DNA of 63,470 nucleotides from Myxococcales bacterium (lineage in GTDB: Bacteria; Myxococcota_A; Polyangia; GCA-2747355), in contig JAGQIK010000051.1 of assembly GCA_020431405.1 (NCBI GenBank), positions 1 through 63,470 of the forward strand, given 5' to 3'. Below the pieces are notes generated by a model that had not been told where the DNA came from, made no database searches, and worked only from the letters and a program-made list of their open reading frames with translations. The position numbers and the translations under genes are program-made. Positions within the stretch are counted from its first letter, which is position 1; the number at the start of each line of letters is the position of its first letter. Positions 48,074 to 55,985 of this stretch are shown here, piece by piece.

Positions 48074-50188
48074 ATGGACAACGCGATCCCGACGCGACAG
48101 CTCTTTTCCGCCTTCCTGCTCCTCGGCGCCTTCGGTCTGTTCGGCTGGTCCTGCCAACGCTACGTCTCGGTGATGATGAAAGGCCGCCCCTTCCCGGGCC
48201 GCTTCCGCGACATCCCCAAGCGTATCGGCGACGTGATCCTCTTCTTCTTCATGCAGCGCACCGTCGCGCGCGAGTCGATGAGCTATCACCACCTGCCGAT
48301 CTTCTGGGGCTTTCTGATCATCACCCTCGGATCCATCGAGCTGTTCGCCACGGCGGTGCTCGGACCCGCGGTCTCGTTCCGCGCGCTGCTCGGGCCCACC
48401 TTCGACGGCATCTTCAAGGCCGCGCTCGACGTGACCAACGCGCTGGTGCTGCTGGTGATCATCTACGCCTACTTCCGGCGCATCGTGGTCAAGCCGCGGT
48501 TGATCCCGTTCAACGCCGACGCGGCGCTGATCCTCGGCTTCATCTTCATGCTCTGTCTGACGCACTTCATCGCGCACGGCTTCGCGCACGGCGCCAACGT
48601 CGGCGTCGACGCGCGCATCGCCTTCGCGCATCACGGGCCGCCCTCGCCCATCGCGTCGATGCCCGTGAGCAAAATCTTCGCCTCCATCGGCGCGGCGATG
48701 TCGCCCGCCAGCGCGCACTTCTGGTCGGAGGTCGGCTACTGGATGCACTTCGGCATCCTGCTCGTGTTCCTCAACGTGCTGCCCTACTCGAAGCACATCC
48801 ATCTGCTCGGCGCGATGCCCAACATCGCCCTGCGCGAGCGCGATCCCGCCGTCAAAGGCGTGATCCCCAAGATGAACCTCGAGGACGAAAACGACTGGGG
48901 CGTCGGGCGCTACGAGCAGTTTCACTGGAAGTCGCTGCTCGACACCTACGCCTGCACCGAGTGCGCGCGCTGCTCCAACAACTGCCCGGCCAACCTCACC
49001 GACAAGCCGCTCTCGCCGATGCAGCTGATCCACGACATCCGCTACGAGATGCTCGAGCGCGGCGGGCACCTGCTGCGGCTCAGCGAGCACGCCACGCCGG
49101 AGGCGCTCGCCGAAGGCTCGGACGCGCTGACGGGCACCGACCTCGAGACCAAGGTCGAGATCGACAAGATGGTGCCGATGGTCGGCGGCCGCATCCACGA
49201 CGAGACGCTGTGGGCCTGCACGACGTGCGGCGCATGCGAGGAGGCGTGTCCCGTCTTCATCGAGCACCCGCTCAAGATCATCCAGATGCGCGCGCACCTG
49301 GCGCTCACCGAAGGGCGCGTGCCGGCCGAGCTGTCGCGCATGTTCCGCGGCATGGAGAACAACCAGAACCCGTGGGGCATGGGCTCGGACAAGCGCGGCG
49401 AGTGGATGGCCGACCGCGAGGTGCCGCTGATCGGCGACAACAAGGACGCCGAGTATCTGGTGTGGGTCGGCTGCGCCGGCGCCTACGACGACCGCGCCAA
49501 GAAGATCACGCACAAGTGGCTCGACCTGCTCGAGCACGCCGGCGTCAAGTACGCCGTGCTCGGCGAGGAAGAGGCCTGCACCGGCGATCCGGCGCGCCGC
49601 GCGGGCAACGAGTTCGTCTTTCAGATGCTCGCCGAGACCAACGTCGAAACGCTCAACGGCTACGGCGTCAAGAAGATCGTCACCAGCTGCCCGCACTGCT
49701 TCCACAGCCTGAGCAAGGAATACCCGCAGATGGGCGGCGACTACGAGGTGCTGCACCACAGCCAGCTGCTGCAGCAGCTGATCGACAAGGGCAAGCTCAA
49801 GCCCGACAAGCGCACCAGCAAGGTGATGACGATCCACGACCCGTGCTATCTCGGTCGCTGGAACGGCGAGTACGACGCGCCGCGCGCCACGCTGGCGGCC
49901 GCCGGCGGCACGCAGAACGAGATGCCGCGCCATCGCGACAAGAGCTTCTGCTGCGGCGCGGGCGGCGCGCACATGTGGATGGAAGAGGAAGGCCCGCGCG
50001 TCAACGTCAACCGCACGGAGGAGGCGGTGGCGACGGGCGCCAAGACCATCGCTACGGCGTGCCCGTTCTGCAACGTGATGCTCACCGACGGCCTCAAGCA
50101 GCTCAACAAGGAAGAGCAGATCGAGGTGCTCGACATCGCCGAGGTGCTGGCGAATTCGATCTCGGCGACCGCCAACAAGAGCGCGTAG
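48074..50188 (+). CDS. Membrane FeS oxidoreductase of the ETF:menaquinone oxidoreductase type
   Basis: Protein of 704 residues. The N-terminal 250 residues have five to six membrane helices with several His, a NarI-like cytochrome b arrangement. Two 4Fe-4S motifs follow (CTECARCSNNCP at about 295-310 and CTTCGACEEACPVF at about 383-397), then two CCG domains of heterodisulphide-reductase type (CPHCFHSLSKEYP with HDPCYLGRWNGEYDAPR, and FCCGAGGAHMWMEEE with CPFCNVML). This layout matches the membrane ETF:menaquinone oxidoreductase family linked to fatty-acid beta-oxidation. The etf genes are not in the window. No Shine-Dalgarno site precedes the ATG; TTGGCA at 48039-48044 may be its -35. Confidence 0.9.
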   Translation: MDNAIPTRQLFSAFLLLGAFGLFGWSCQRYVSVMMKGRPFPGRFRDIPKRIGDVILFFFMQRTVARESMSYHHLPIFWGFLIITLGSIELFATAVLGPAVSFRALLGPTFDGIFKAALDVTNALVLLVIIYAYFRRIVVKPRLIPFNADAALILGFIFMLCLTHFIAHGFAHGANVGVDARIAFAHHGPPSPIASMPVSKIFASIGAAMSPASAHFWSEVGYWMHFGILLVFLNVLPYSKHIHLLGAMPNIALRERDPAVKGVIPKMNLEDENDWGVGRYEQFHWKSLLDTYACTECARCSNNCPANLTDKPLSPMQLIHDIRYEMLERGGHLLRLSEHATPEALAEGSDALTGTDLETKVEIDKMVPMVGGRIHDETLWACTTCGACEEACPVFIEHPLKIIQMRAHLALTEGRVPAELSRMFRGMENNQNPWGMGSDKRGEWMADREVPLIGDNKDAEYLVWVGCAGAYDDRAKKITHKWLDLLEHAGVKYAVLGEEEACTGDPARRAGNEFVFQMLAETNVETLNGYGVKKIVTSCPHCFHSLSKEYPQMGGDYEVLHHSQLLQQLIDKGKLKPDKRTSKVMTIHDPCYLGRWNGEYDAPRATLAAAGGTQNEMPRHRDKSFCCGAGGAHMWMEEEGPRVNVNRTEEAVATGAKTIATACPFCNVMLTDGLKQLNKEEQIEVLDIAEVLANSISATANKSA

Positions 50189-50218
50189 TTCTCCGCGTAG
50201 TCCTTCGCGTAGTCCTTC
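50183..50218. repeat. Three 12-bp repeats carrying three in-frame stop codons
   Basis: GCGTAGTTCTCC, GCGTAGTCCTTC, GCGTAGTCCTTC. The first copy holds the stop of the FeS oxidoreductase gene; the next two put further TAG codons in the same frame at 50198 and 50210. The rest of the gap to 50290 shows nothing further. Confidence 0.85.
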
Positions 50219-50290
50219 GCTGGGCGCGACGTCGCGCTTGGCACGACGCTCGCAAATTCCGACCAGTGTTCCCCTCGCGTGGAGCTGGTC

Positions 50291-52333
50291 ATGGCACAAA
50301 AACATCGACTTCGAGCGCAGCGTTTCGGATCGGGCGGGCTGATTCGACCCGCTCTTGGCGCGGCGCGCTGCATCATCGTGGCGCTCGCGTTGCTCTTCGG
50401 CGGCTGCAGCGGTGACGACGGCGGCGAATCGCAGACGGCTGGGCCCGAGTACGAGCGCACCCAGGCGGCCATCGAAAGCGGCGTCCGCGCGTTTCGCGCG
50501 CAGGCGAGCAGCGGCTCGTTAGCCGGCGCCTTCGAAGCAGCGGCGGCCGCCATGCGCGCGGCCGACGGCGTGGTCGGCGTCAGCTACAGCCAGGATGACG
50601 ACGGCGCCCATCACTTCGTCGCCGAGCTCGAAGGCGGCATCCTGTTCACCATGCCGGTGCGGCAAGTCGCCGAGCGCCCCGACCTGAGCGCCGCCGCGTC
50701 GCCGATTGGCGCGCGCGCGTTCGCCTCGCTGGGCAAGTCGGCGCTGCCCGCCGGCAAGAAGGCGCTCTTCATCGACCTGCACGGCTTCAAGACCAACTGC
50801 GCACAGCTAAGAACGCTCTCCGAAAAGGTCGGCTACAGCGCTCAGCACATCAAGACGGCCGGCGTCGATCAGTTCAAGAACCTCGACGCCTACTCGCTGC
50901 TCTACATCAGCTCCCACGGCGACTACATCACGCACAAAGGTGTCGACTACACCGCCGTGCTGACGTCGGACATGCGCAACCCCAAAGACGACGTCAAGTA
51001 CATCAAGAGCGGCGAGTTCGCCGACATCCAGATCATCCTCTCGCGCGGCGTCTACGACGTAGTCCACGAAAACCCGTTCGTGCCCGACAACAGCGCCTAC
51101 GCGGTGACGGACAAGTTCTTCGAGAAGAACAGCAACGCCTTTGCCGCGGACAGCCTCGTCTACGTCGACACCTGTCACTCGACGCACGCGGCGAGCATGT
51201 TCATGCCGCCGCCGCTGTTTCGCGCGCTCTACGGCAAAGGCGTCAAGACCTACCTCGGATGGCACACGTCGGTGCACAACGACGCGGCCACCAACGCCGC
51301 CAACTACATCTTCACCCACCTGCTGGGCGAGATTCCGTCCGGCATGATCGGCGTGGCGGCGAAGAAGCCGCCCATTCGTCCCTATGGGCTCACCGCCGTG
51401 CTGACCGCGCTCGAGCAGGTCAAGGGTTGGAACGTCGACAAGATCGGCTGCTGCAAGGCGGAGCTGCGCATCATGGACATGAACCTCGGCACGCTCGACA
51501 CGCTGCTGGTGCCCAACGTCGACTCGCTCTACGTGCTGGTCGATCCCACCGACAAGACGCAGCTGATGGACGTGCACGGCGACTTCGGCCACAAGCCGGG
51601 CGAGCTGCTGCTGTGCGAGTCGTTCGCCGACCGCAAGCCGACGCGTTGCAGCACGCTGAACGTCACGGAGTGGTCCGACGAGAAGGTCACCGCCAACCTC
51701 GGCAGCGACTGCTCCAAGTGCAGCGGCTACGTCGTCGCTCGCGTCGACGGACGCGTGAGCAACGGCTATCCGCTCACCGAGTGGGCCATCGACTTCGTGC
51801 TCAGCAGCGCGGCGCCCGCCACCGACGTCGGCCCCGACGTCAAGCTCGAGCCGACGGTCAAGTTCCGCGGCGACATCGTCGACGAGCGATCGACCCCCGA
51901 GATCAAGCCGCAGAAGGAGCTCGGCGAGATGCGCGTCGGCATCGGCCTCGACTCGAGCGCCAAATACACCTTCTCGGGCACCTTCGTCGGCAGCGACGGC
52001 TGCACCTACACCTACGAGAAGGACAAGAACACGGGCACGGTCAAGGTCTCGGCGGGCGGGACAGACAACTTCTCCGGCACCGTCGAGATCCTGCCGCGCG
52101 ATCAGCTGGCTCACTTCAAGATCGCGTTCGGCAAGAAGGCCGTCGCCACCGTCAGCGGCCCGCAGGGCTGTCCGCCCGTCAAGGAGGTGCAGGTCAGCGT
52201 CAGCGTGTTGTTCGACGCCAGCGTCAGCCAGTACGGCAGCTTCGGCCCCATCGACACGACGGCGCCCGGCTTCACGATCAAGGGCACGCCCAAGGCGCCG
52301 ACGTGCCCGCCGGACGCCAACACGCCGCGCTAG
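50291..52333 (+). CDS. Lipoprotein with caspase-like (clan CD) peptidase motifs
   Basis: Protein of 680 residues. The signal peptide ends in the lipobox LFGGC (Cys39), so it is exported and lipid-anchored. Residues 150-370 show the two signatures of clan CD cysteine peptidases (caspases, gingipains, CHAT): a hydrophobic strand ending in His-Gly (LLYISSHGDYI, His209) and a second ending in Asp-Thr-Cys (LVYVDTCHSTHA, Cys295), followed by GVKTYLGWHTSVHNDAA. The C-terminal 300 residues look like two or three beta-sandwich domains with paired Cys. ATG 50291 is preferred for the GGAG just upstream. Peptidase activity is inferred from motifs only; the target is unknown. Confidence 0.8.
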   Translation: MAQKHRLRAQRFGSGGLIRPALGAARCIIVALALLFGGCSGDDGGESQTAGPEYERTQAAIESGVRAFRAQASSGSLAGAFEAAAAAMRAADGVVGVSYSQDDDGAHHFVAELEGGILFTMPVRQVAERPDLSAAASPIGARAFASLGKSALPAGKKALFIDLHGFKTNCAQLRTLSEKVGYSAQHIKTAGVDQFKNLDAYSLLYISSHGDYITHKGVDYTAVLTSDMRNPKDDVKYIKSGEFADIQIILSRGVYDVVHENPFVPDNSAYAVTDKFFEKNSNAFAADSLVYVDTCHSTHAASMFMPPPLFRALYGKGVKTYLGWHTSVHNDAATNAANYIFTHLLGEIPSGMIGVAAKKPPIRPYGLTAVLTALEQVKGWNVDKIGCCKAELRIMDMNLGTLDTLLVPNVDSLYVLVDPTDKTQLMDVHGDFGHKPGELLLCESFADRKPTRCSTLNVTEWSDEKVTANLGSDCSKCSGYVVARVDGRVSNGYPLTEWAIDFVLSSAAPATDVGPDVKLEPTVKFRGDIVDERSTPEIKPQKELGEMRVGIGLDSSAKYTFSGTFVGSDGCTYTYEKDKNTGTVKVSAGGTDNFSGTVEILPRDQLAHFKIAFGKKAVATVSGPQGCPPVKEVQVSVSVLFDASVSQYGSFGPIDTTAPGFTIKGTPKAPTCPPDANTPR

Positions 52334-52385
52334 CGCTGCAGGCAACTGATGGACTGCCCACTCGCAGCGCGCTACAACGCAGCGC

Positions 52386-53201
52386 ATGCTACGCACCGCT
52401 TCCATCATTCGACGGGCGCCAACCCTCCTCGCGCTCGCAGCGCTGCTGCTGGCTGGCGCTCTCTTTCTTCTTGGCTGTCGCGGCAAGAACAAGTCCAAGC
52501 GCTCGCGCGACGCGCGCGTGCGCCAGACCACGTGCAAGATCACGATCAAGAGCGTGCCTAGCGGTGCCGCCGTGCTGTTCGAAGGTCGCAAGCGCCTCGG
52601 CCACACGCCGCTGACCCTCGAGCGCGACATCGGCCACAGCTACTCGCTGCACCTCGTCAAGGACGGCTACTCGCGCACGCAGCGCGTGGTGCACTTCGAG
52701 GGCGGACCGCCGCGCACGGTGACGATCCAGCTGGCGCCGGCGCGCGCCGAGATCGTGATCGACACCGGCCTTTTGCGCGGCGTGCAGGTGGTGGTCGACG
52801 GCAAGGAGCTCGGCCGCACGCCCAAGCGCGTGCACCTCACCGCCGGCAAGCACGTGCTGACGCTCAACAAGTCGGGGCATCACGGCTACCGCGAAGAGAT
52901 CGTCGTCGCCGAGGGTGACAACAAGAAGCGATTGATCCGCGTCTCGCTGCCGCCGCTGGCGATCATGAAGAAGCCCGCCGGGTGGCTCACCATCCGCAGC
53001 GATGCGCCGGCGCTGCTCTATCGCGGCAAGAAGATGTACGGCTCGGTGCCGCTGGTGAGGCGGCCGCTGCCGGTGGGCACCTACCGCTTCACGGTCAAGA
53101 GCAGCGCGCTCGGCGTGAAGAAGACGATCAAGGTCAAGCTGGTGGCGGGTGAGCTGGTGAAGGTGATGGTCAAGCTGCAGCCGGCTGACGCGGGACCTTA
53201 A
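52386..53201 (+). CDS. PEGA-domain lipoprotein
   Basis: Protein of 271 residues with a signal peptide ending in LFLLGC (Cys31), a basic linker (RGKNKSKRSRDARVRQ) and three PEGA-like domains: residues 48-115 (CKITIKSVPSGAAVLFEGRK, LGHTPLTL), 117-190 (AEIVIDTGLLRGVQVVVDGK, LGRTPKRVHL) and 195-265 (GWLTIRSDAPALLYRGKK, YGSVPLVRRPL). PEGA domains are found in surface and S-layer-linked proteins. It is 52 bases downstream of the caspase-like lipoprotein gene and likely co-transcribed. Confidence 0.87.
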   Translation: MLRTASIIRRAPTLLALAALLLAGALFLLGCRGKNKSKRSRDARVRQTTCKITIKSVPSGAAVLFEGRKRLGHTPLTLERDIGHSYSLHLVKDGYSRTQRVVHFEGGPPRTVTIQLAPARAEIVIDTGLLRGVQVVVDGKELGRTPKRVHLTAGKHVLTLNKSGHHGYREEIVVAEGDNKKRLIRVSLPPLAIMKKPAGWLTIRSDAPALLYRGKKMYGSVPLVRRPLPVGTYRFTVKSSALGVKKTIKVKLVAGELVKVMVKLQPADAGP

Positions 53202-53258
53202 GGCTCGGGCGACGGGCGCAGGCTCTGGGCCACGGGCCACAGGTCGGCGCACGGGCGT

Positions 53259-53271
53259 GGGGCGTGGCCCC
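53259..53271. repeat. GC-rich hairpin after the PEGA gene
   Basis: GGGGC-GTG-GCCCC, a perfect 5-base stem in the 165-base gap between the PEGA lipoprotein and the M28 gene. It could act as a weak terminator or RNA-stability element; no T-run follows. Confidence 0.35.
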
Positions 53272-53319
53272 CTGGCGTGAGCGCCAACTCGTCGTAATCC
53301 GGCTGCGCGCAGTTGGGCA

Positions 53320-53348
53320 CGGGCGTTGCTCAGTCGGAACAACGCCCG
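53320..53348. promoter_or_regulatory. Stem-loop just upstream of the M28 peptidase gene
   Basis: CGGGCGTTG (53320-53328) pairs perfectly with CAACGCCCG (53340-53348) around an 11-base loop. It ends 18 bases before the ATG, directly next to the ribosome binding region, so it could terminate read-through from the PEGA gene or influence translation. Confidence 0.45.
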
Positions 53349-53366
53349 CCGGGGAGCGCGAGGCCG

Positions 53367-54611
53367 ATGCTGCGCCCCACTCTGCTGATCGCCGCCGTCG
53401 CTGTGCTGAGCGGCGCCTGCTCCGAATCACCATCCGACGAACGCGCCATGCGGCTAGTCGACGCGATGGCCAGCGACACGCACATCGGGCTGGTGCCCGG
53501 TGGCAGCAGCGACCTCGGCGACAGCGCTGGCGTGCCCTCCGTGGACGGCGCGCTGCCCGACGCCGCCGCGCCGCCAGCGCCGCCGCCGCCGCCCACGTTG
53601 CAGCAGGCCATCGCGACGATCACGCAGAAGCAGCTCGAAGCTGACCTCGGCACCATCGCGTCGGACGCCTACGGCGGGCGCAATCCGGGCACGCCCGGCG
53701 GCGAGAAGATCCTCGACTACGTCGAGAACATCTTCAAAACGGCGGGGCTCGCGCCGCCCACCGGCCAGAGCAGCATGCGCCAGAAGTTCACCGTCGGCGG
53801 CACGCCCACGGCCAACATCATCGGCGTGATGCCGGGGACCGACCCGCTGCTCAAAGACGAGGTCGTGATCGTCGGCGGCCACCACGACCACGTCGGCACG
53901 TCGAGCGACTCGGGCTGCGGCGCGAGCGCGAGCGGCAACAACATCTGCAACGGCGCCGACGACAACGGCAGCGGCTGCACCACGATCATCAACGTCGCGC
54001 GCGCGCTGGCGCTGCTCAAAGGCCAGAACCGCCGCACGCTGGTGTTCATGACGTTCGGCGCCGAAGAGAAGGGGCTCGTCGGCTCGCGCTACTACGTCGA
54101 GCAGGCGCCGCTCTATCCGCTCTCCAAGACGGTCTACATGATCAACGTCGACATGGTCGGCTACTCGCAGGGCGGCAGCGTGCAGGCGCTCGGCGGCGGT
54201 CGCTCGCAGGCCACGTCGAGCATCATCAACCAGGCCGCCGCGACCTACGGCGTCACGCCGCAGATCACCGAAAAGGCCGGCGGCGGCAGCGACCACTACC
54301 ACTTCGCGCTCGCCAAGGTGCCTTACGTCTTCTTCTTCACCGGCTTTCACCCCTGCTACCACAAGACCTGCGACACGGTGGACCGCATCAACTTCGTCGA
54401 CTACACGAAGATCGTAAAGACCGTGGCGCACCTCGCCTGGGAGGTCACCCAGCGCGATCAGAGCCCGCGCGAAGACTTCGCCAGCGACTACGTGATGCCC
54501 GCGCCGAGCTTCAAGGCCGACGCCCACGCGCACGTGCACGATGGCATCGAGTGGATCGACCGGAGCACGCAGCAGTGGATCCGCGGCCCGGGGTCACTCT
54601 ATGCGCCGTAA
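53367..54611 (+). CDS. Exported M28 family zinc peptidase (lipoprotein)
   Basis: Zinc aminopeptidase-type enzyme of 414 residues. The signal sequence ends at AVLSGAC (Cys at about 17), then a Pro/Ala-rich linker. The M28 domain covers about 100-375, with metal and catalytic motifs VGGHHDHVG, ADDNGSGCTTII, TFGAEEKGLVGSRYY, INVDMVGYS and a final His in TGFHPCYHKTCDTVDRI. Two short inserts with paired Cys (SGCGASASGNNIC) flank the site. ATG at 53367 is chosen over an upstream frame that runs through a stem-loop. The last 20 coding bases lie inside a large palindrome. Confidence 0.9.
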   Translation: MLRPTLLIAAVAVLSGACSESPSDERAMRLVDAMASDTHIGLVPGGSSDLGDSAGVPSVDGALPDAAAPPAPPPPPTLQQAIATITQKQLEADLGTIASDAYGGRNPGTPGGEKILDYVENIFKTAGLAPPTGQSSMRQKFTVGGTPTANIIGVMPGTDPLLKDEVVIVGGHHDHVGTSSDSGCGASASGNNICNGADDNGSGCTTIINVARALALLKGQNRRTLVFMTFGAEEKGLVGSRYYVEQAPLYPLSKTVYMINVDMVGYSQGGSVQALGGGRSQATSSIINQAAATYGVTPQITEKAGGGSDHYHFALAKVPYVFFFTGFHPCYHKTCDTVDRINFVDYTKIVKTVAHLAWEVTQRDQSPREDFASDYVMPAPSFKADAHAHVHDGIEWIDRSTQQWIRGPGSLYAP

Positions 54612-54739
54612 GCACCGGAAATCAAAGGGCGCGCAGCCAACAATGACAAAACCGATCGTGCGATATCCGCACGATCGGTTTTGTCATTGTGTGCTCTGGG
54701 CCCTTTGATTTCGGCGAGTTGCGGAGCATAGAGTGACCC
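54591..54739. repeat. 149-bp composite palindrome between convergent genes
   Basis: Two 72-base arms (54591-54662 and 54668-54739) around a 5-base loop. Within the arms three blocks pair exactly, at identical spacing: 14 bases at the outer ends (GGGTCACTCTATGC), 12 bases in the middle (AAATCAAAGGGC) and 23 bases next to the loop (54640-54662 with 54668-54690). The intervening 14- and 9-base segments differ but keep their length. It starts inside the end of the M28 gene and stops 2 bases before the gpsA stop codon. The inner hairpin could end transcription from both sides; the whole looks like a mobile or structured element. Confidence 0.9.
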
Positions 54740-54741
54740 CG

Positions 54742-55737
54742 CTATTCGAGCTCGTGTTTGAGCTGGCGCTTCATCAGCGCGGCGGTGGCTTCGCGCGCGT
54801 CGAGCCCTTCGTAAAGGATGCCGTGTACCGTGGCGGTGATCGGCATCTCGACGCCGAGGCGGCGGCCTAGCGCGAGACACGACTTGGCGCTGCGCACGCC
54901 CTCGGCGACGGCTTTCATCGAGGCCTGGATCGCCTCGAGCGACTCGCCTTGGCCGAGGCGCAGGCCTACCGAGCGGTTGCGCGACGGGCCGCCCGTGCAG
55001 GTCAGCACCAGGTCACCCATGCCGGCGAGCCCGGCGAGCGTCATCGGGTTGCCCGCCTTGGCCACCGCGAGGCGCGTTATCTCGGCGAGGCCGCGCGTGA
55101 TCAGCGCCGCGCGCGTGTTGTGGCCGAAGCGCAAGCCTTCGGCGACGCCGGCGGCGATGGCGATGACGTTCTTCGCCGCGCCGCCGACCTCGACGCCGAC
55201 CACGTCGTCGGAGGTGTAGATGCGGAAGCGGTCAGTAGAGAGCGCCTTCTGCACCGTGCGCGCCGTGTCGGCGCTCGGCGACGCGACGACGACGGCGGTG
55301 GGCAGGCGGTTGCCGACCTCGACAGCGAAGCTCGGTCCCGAAAGCGCCGCGAGGCGATCGTGCAGACGCACCGGCAGCGACTCGCGCAGCACCTCGACCA
55401 TCGTCGCCAGCGTGACGTTTTCGATGCCCTTGGTGGCGCTGACGACGATCGGATCTCCGAGGTCGGCATCGCGCACGCCCGACCACACCTCGCGCACCAC
55501 GTGTGACGGCATGACCGAGATCAGAAGCTCGCGCCCGCTGACCACCTCGGCGAGGTTGTTCGACGCGTCGAGCGGCGGCAGCTCGACGCCGGGCAGATAC
55601 GTCTCGTTGCAGCCGGCGCGGATCTGCTCGGCGACTTCCTTTTCGTAGGCCCACAGCGAGACGGCGTGTCCTGCGTCGGCGCAGAGCTTGGACAGCGCGG
55701 TCCCCCAGCTGCCGGCTCCGATGACTCCAACTTTCAC
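54742..55737 (-). CDS. gpsA: Glycerol-3-phosphate dehydrogenase [NAD(P)+]
   Basis: Makes sn-glycerol 3-phosphate for phospholipid synthesis; 331 residues. Cofactor motif VGVIGAGSWGTALSKLCADAGH, central VVSATKGIENVTLATMVEVL, GPSFAVEVGNRLPTAVVVAS, and the catalytic region VEVGGAAKNVIAIAAGVAEGL with AALITRGLAEITRLAVAKAG and LAGMGDLVLTCTGGPSRNRSVGLRLGQG. GTG is the start that fits the family N-terminus; no Shine-Dalgarno site is present. The gene is flanked by two different inverted-repeat elements (54591-54739 downstream, about 55769-55961 upstream). Confidence 0.96.
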   Translation of the reverse strand: MKVGVIGAGSWGTALSKLCADAGHAVSLWAYEKEVAEQIRAGCNETYLPGVELPPLDASNNLAEVVSGRELLISVMPSHVVREVWSGVRDADLGDPIVVSATKGIENVTLATMVEVLRESLPVRLHDRLAALSGPSFAVEVGNRLPTAVVVASPSADTARTVQKALSTDRFRIYTSDDVVGVEVGGAAKNVIAIAAGVAEGLRFGHNTRAALITRGLAEITRLAVAKAGNPMTLAGLAGMGDLVLTCTGGPSRNRSVGLRLGQGESLEAIQASMKAVAEGVRSAKSCLALGRRLGVEMPITATVHGILYEGLDAREATAALMKRQLKHELE

Positions 55738-55768
55738 GATTGAATCGCCAATTCAGGAGAGCGGAACA

Positions 55769-55961
55769 ATGAACTCGAATACATGAACGACGGGACAAAG
55801 AACGCGACCTTCGAATGGTCGCCAAAGCGAAGCGCCACCGCTCGGCGCGCGCGCGAAGCTGCGTGCGGCGCCACACTGATTTCGTTCCCGCGCCGCGCAG
55901 CACAGCGAGCTCGCAATTCGCGTTCTTCTATTCCGTCGTTCATGTATTCAAGCTCGTCACT
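55769..55961. repeat. Inverted-repeat element upstream of gpsA
   Basis: The 248-base gap between gpsA and the GGDEF gene holds inverted arms of about 40 bases: GAATACATGAACGACGG (55777-55793) pairs exactly with 55933-55949, and AAGAACGCGA (55798-55807) with 55918-55927, with weaker pairing outward. The 110 bases inside contain a short perfect hairpin (GCGACC/GGTCGC around TTCGAAT). Small open frames on both strands across it begin or end in the arms and are not convincing genes. It may be a MITE-like remnant; it has no similarity to the palindrome at 54591-54739. Confidence 0.7.
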
Positions 55962-55985
55962 GACGATTCCAGCATTCAAGTGTTC

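Noticed and set aside
50189-50290. Terminator after the FeS oxidoreductase gene
   Set aside because: The gap contains only the 12-bp repeats and no stem followed by T residues.
48053-50305. 750-codon minus-strand frame across the FeS oxidoreductase
   Set aside because: Opposite strand of a gene with unmistakable cluster motifs; the frame shows only Arg/Ala/His-rich sequence.
53313-53366. Extended N-terminus for the M28 peptidase (frame begins at 53313)
   Set aside because: The added 18 residues cover a perfect stem-loop and would place extra residues before a normal lipoprotein signal peptide; the ATG at 53367 has a better ribosome binding site.
55738-55985. Small genes on either strand of the gap upstream of gpsA
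   Set aside because: The open frames of 68 and 81 codons owe their similar ends to the inverted repeat, lack ribosome binding sites, and run into neighbouring genes.
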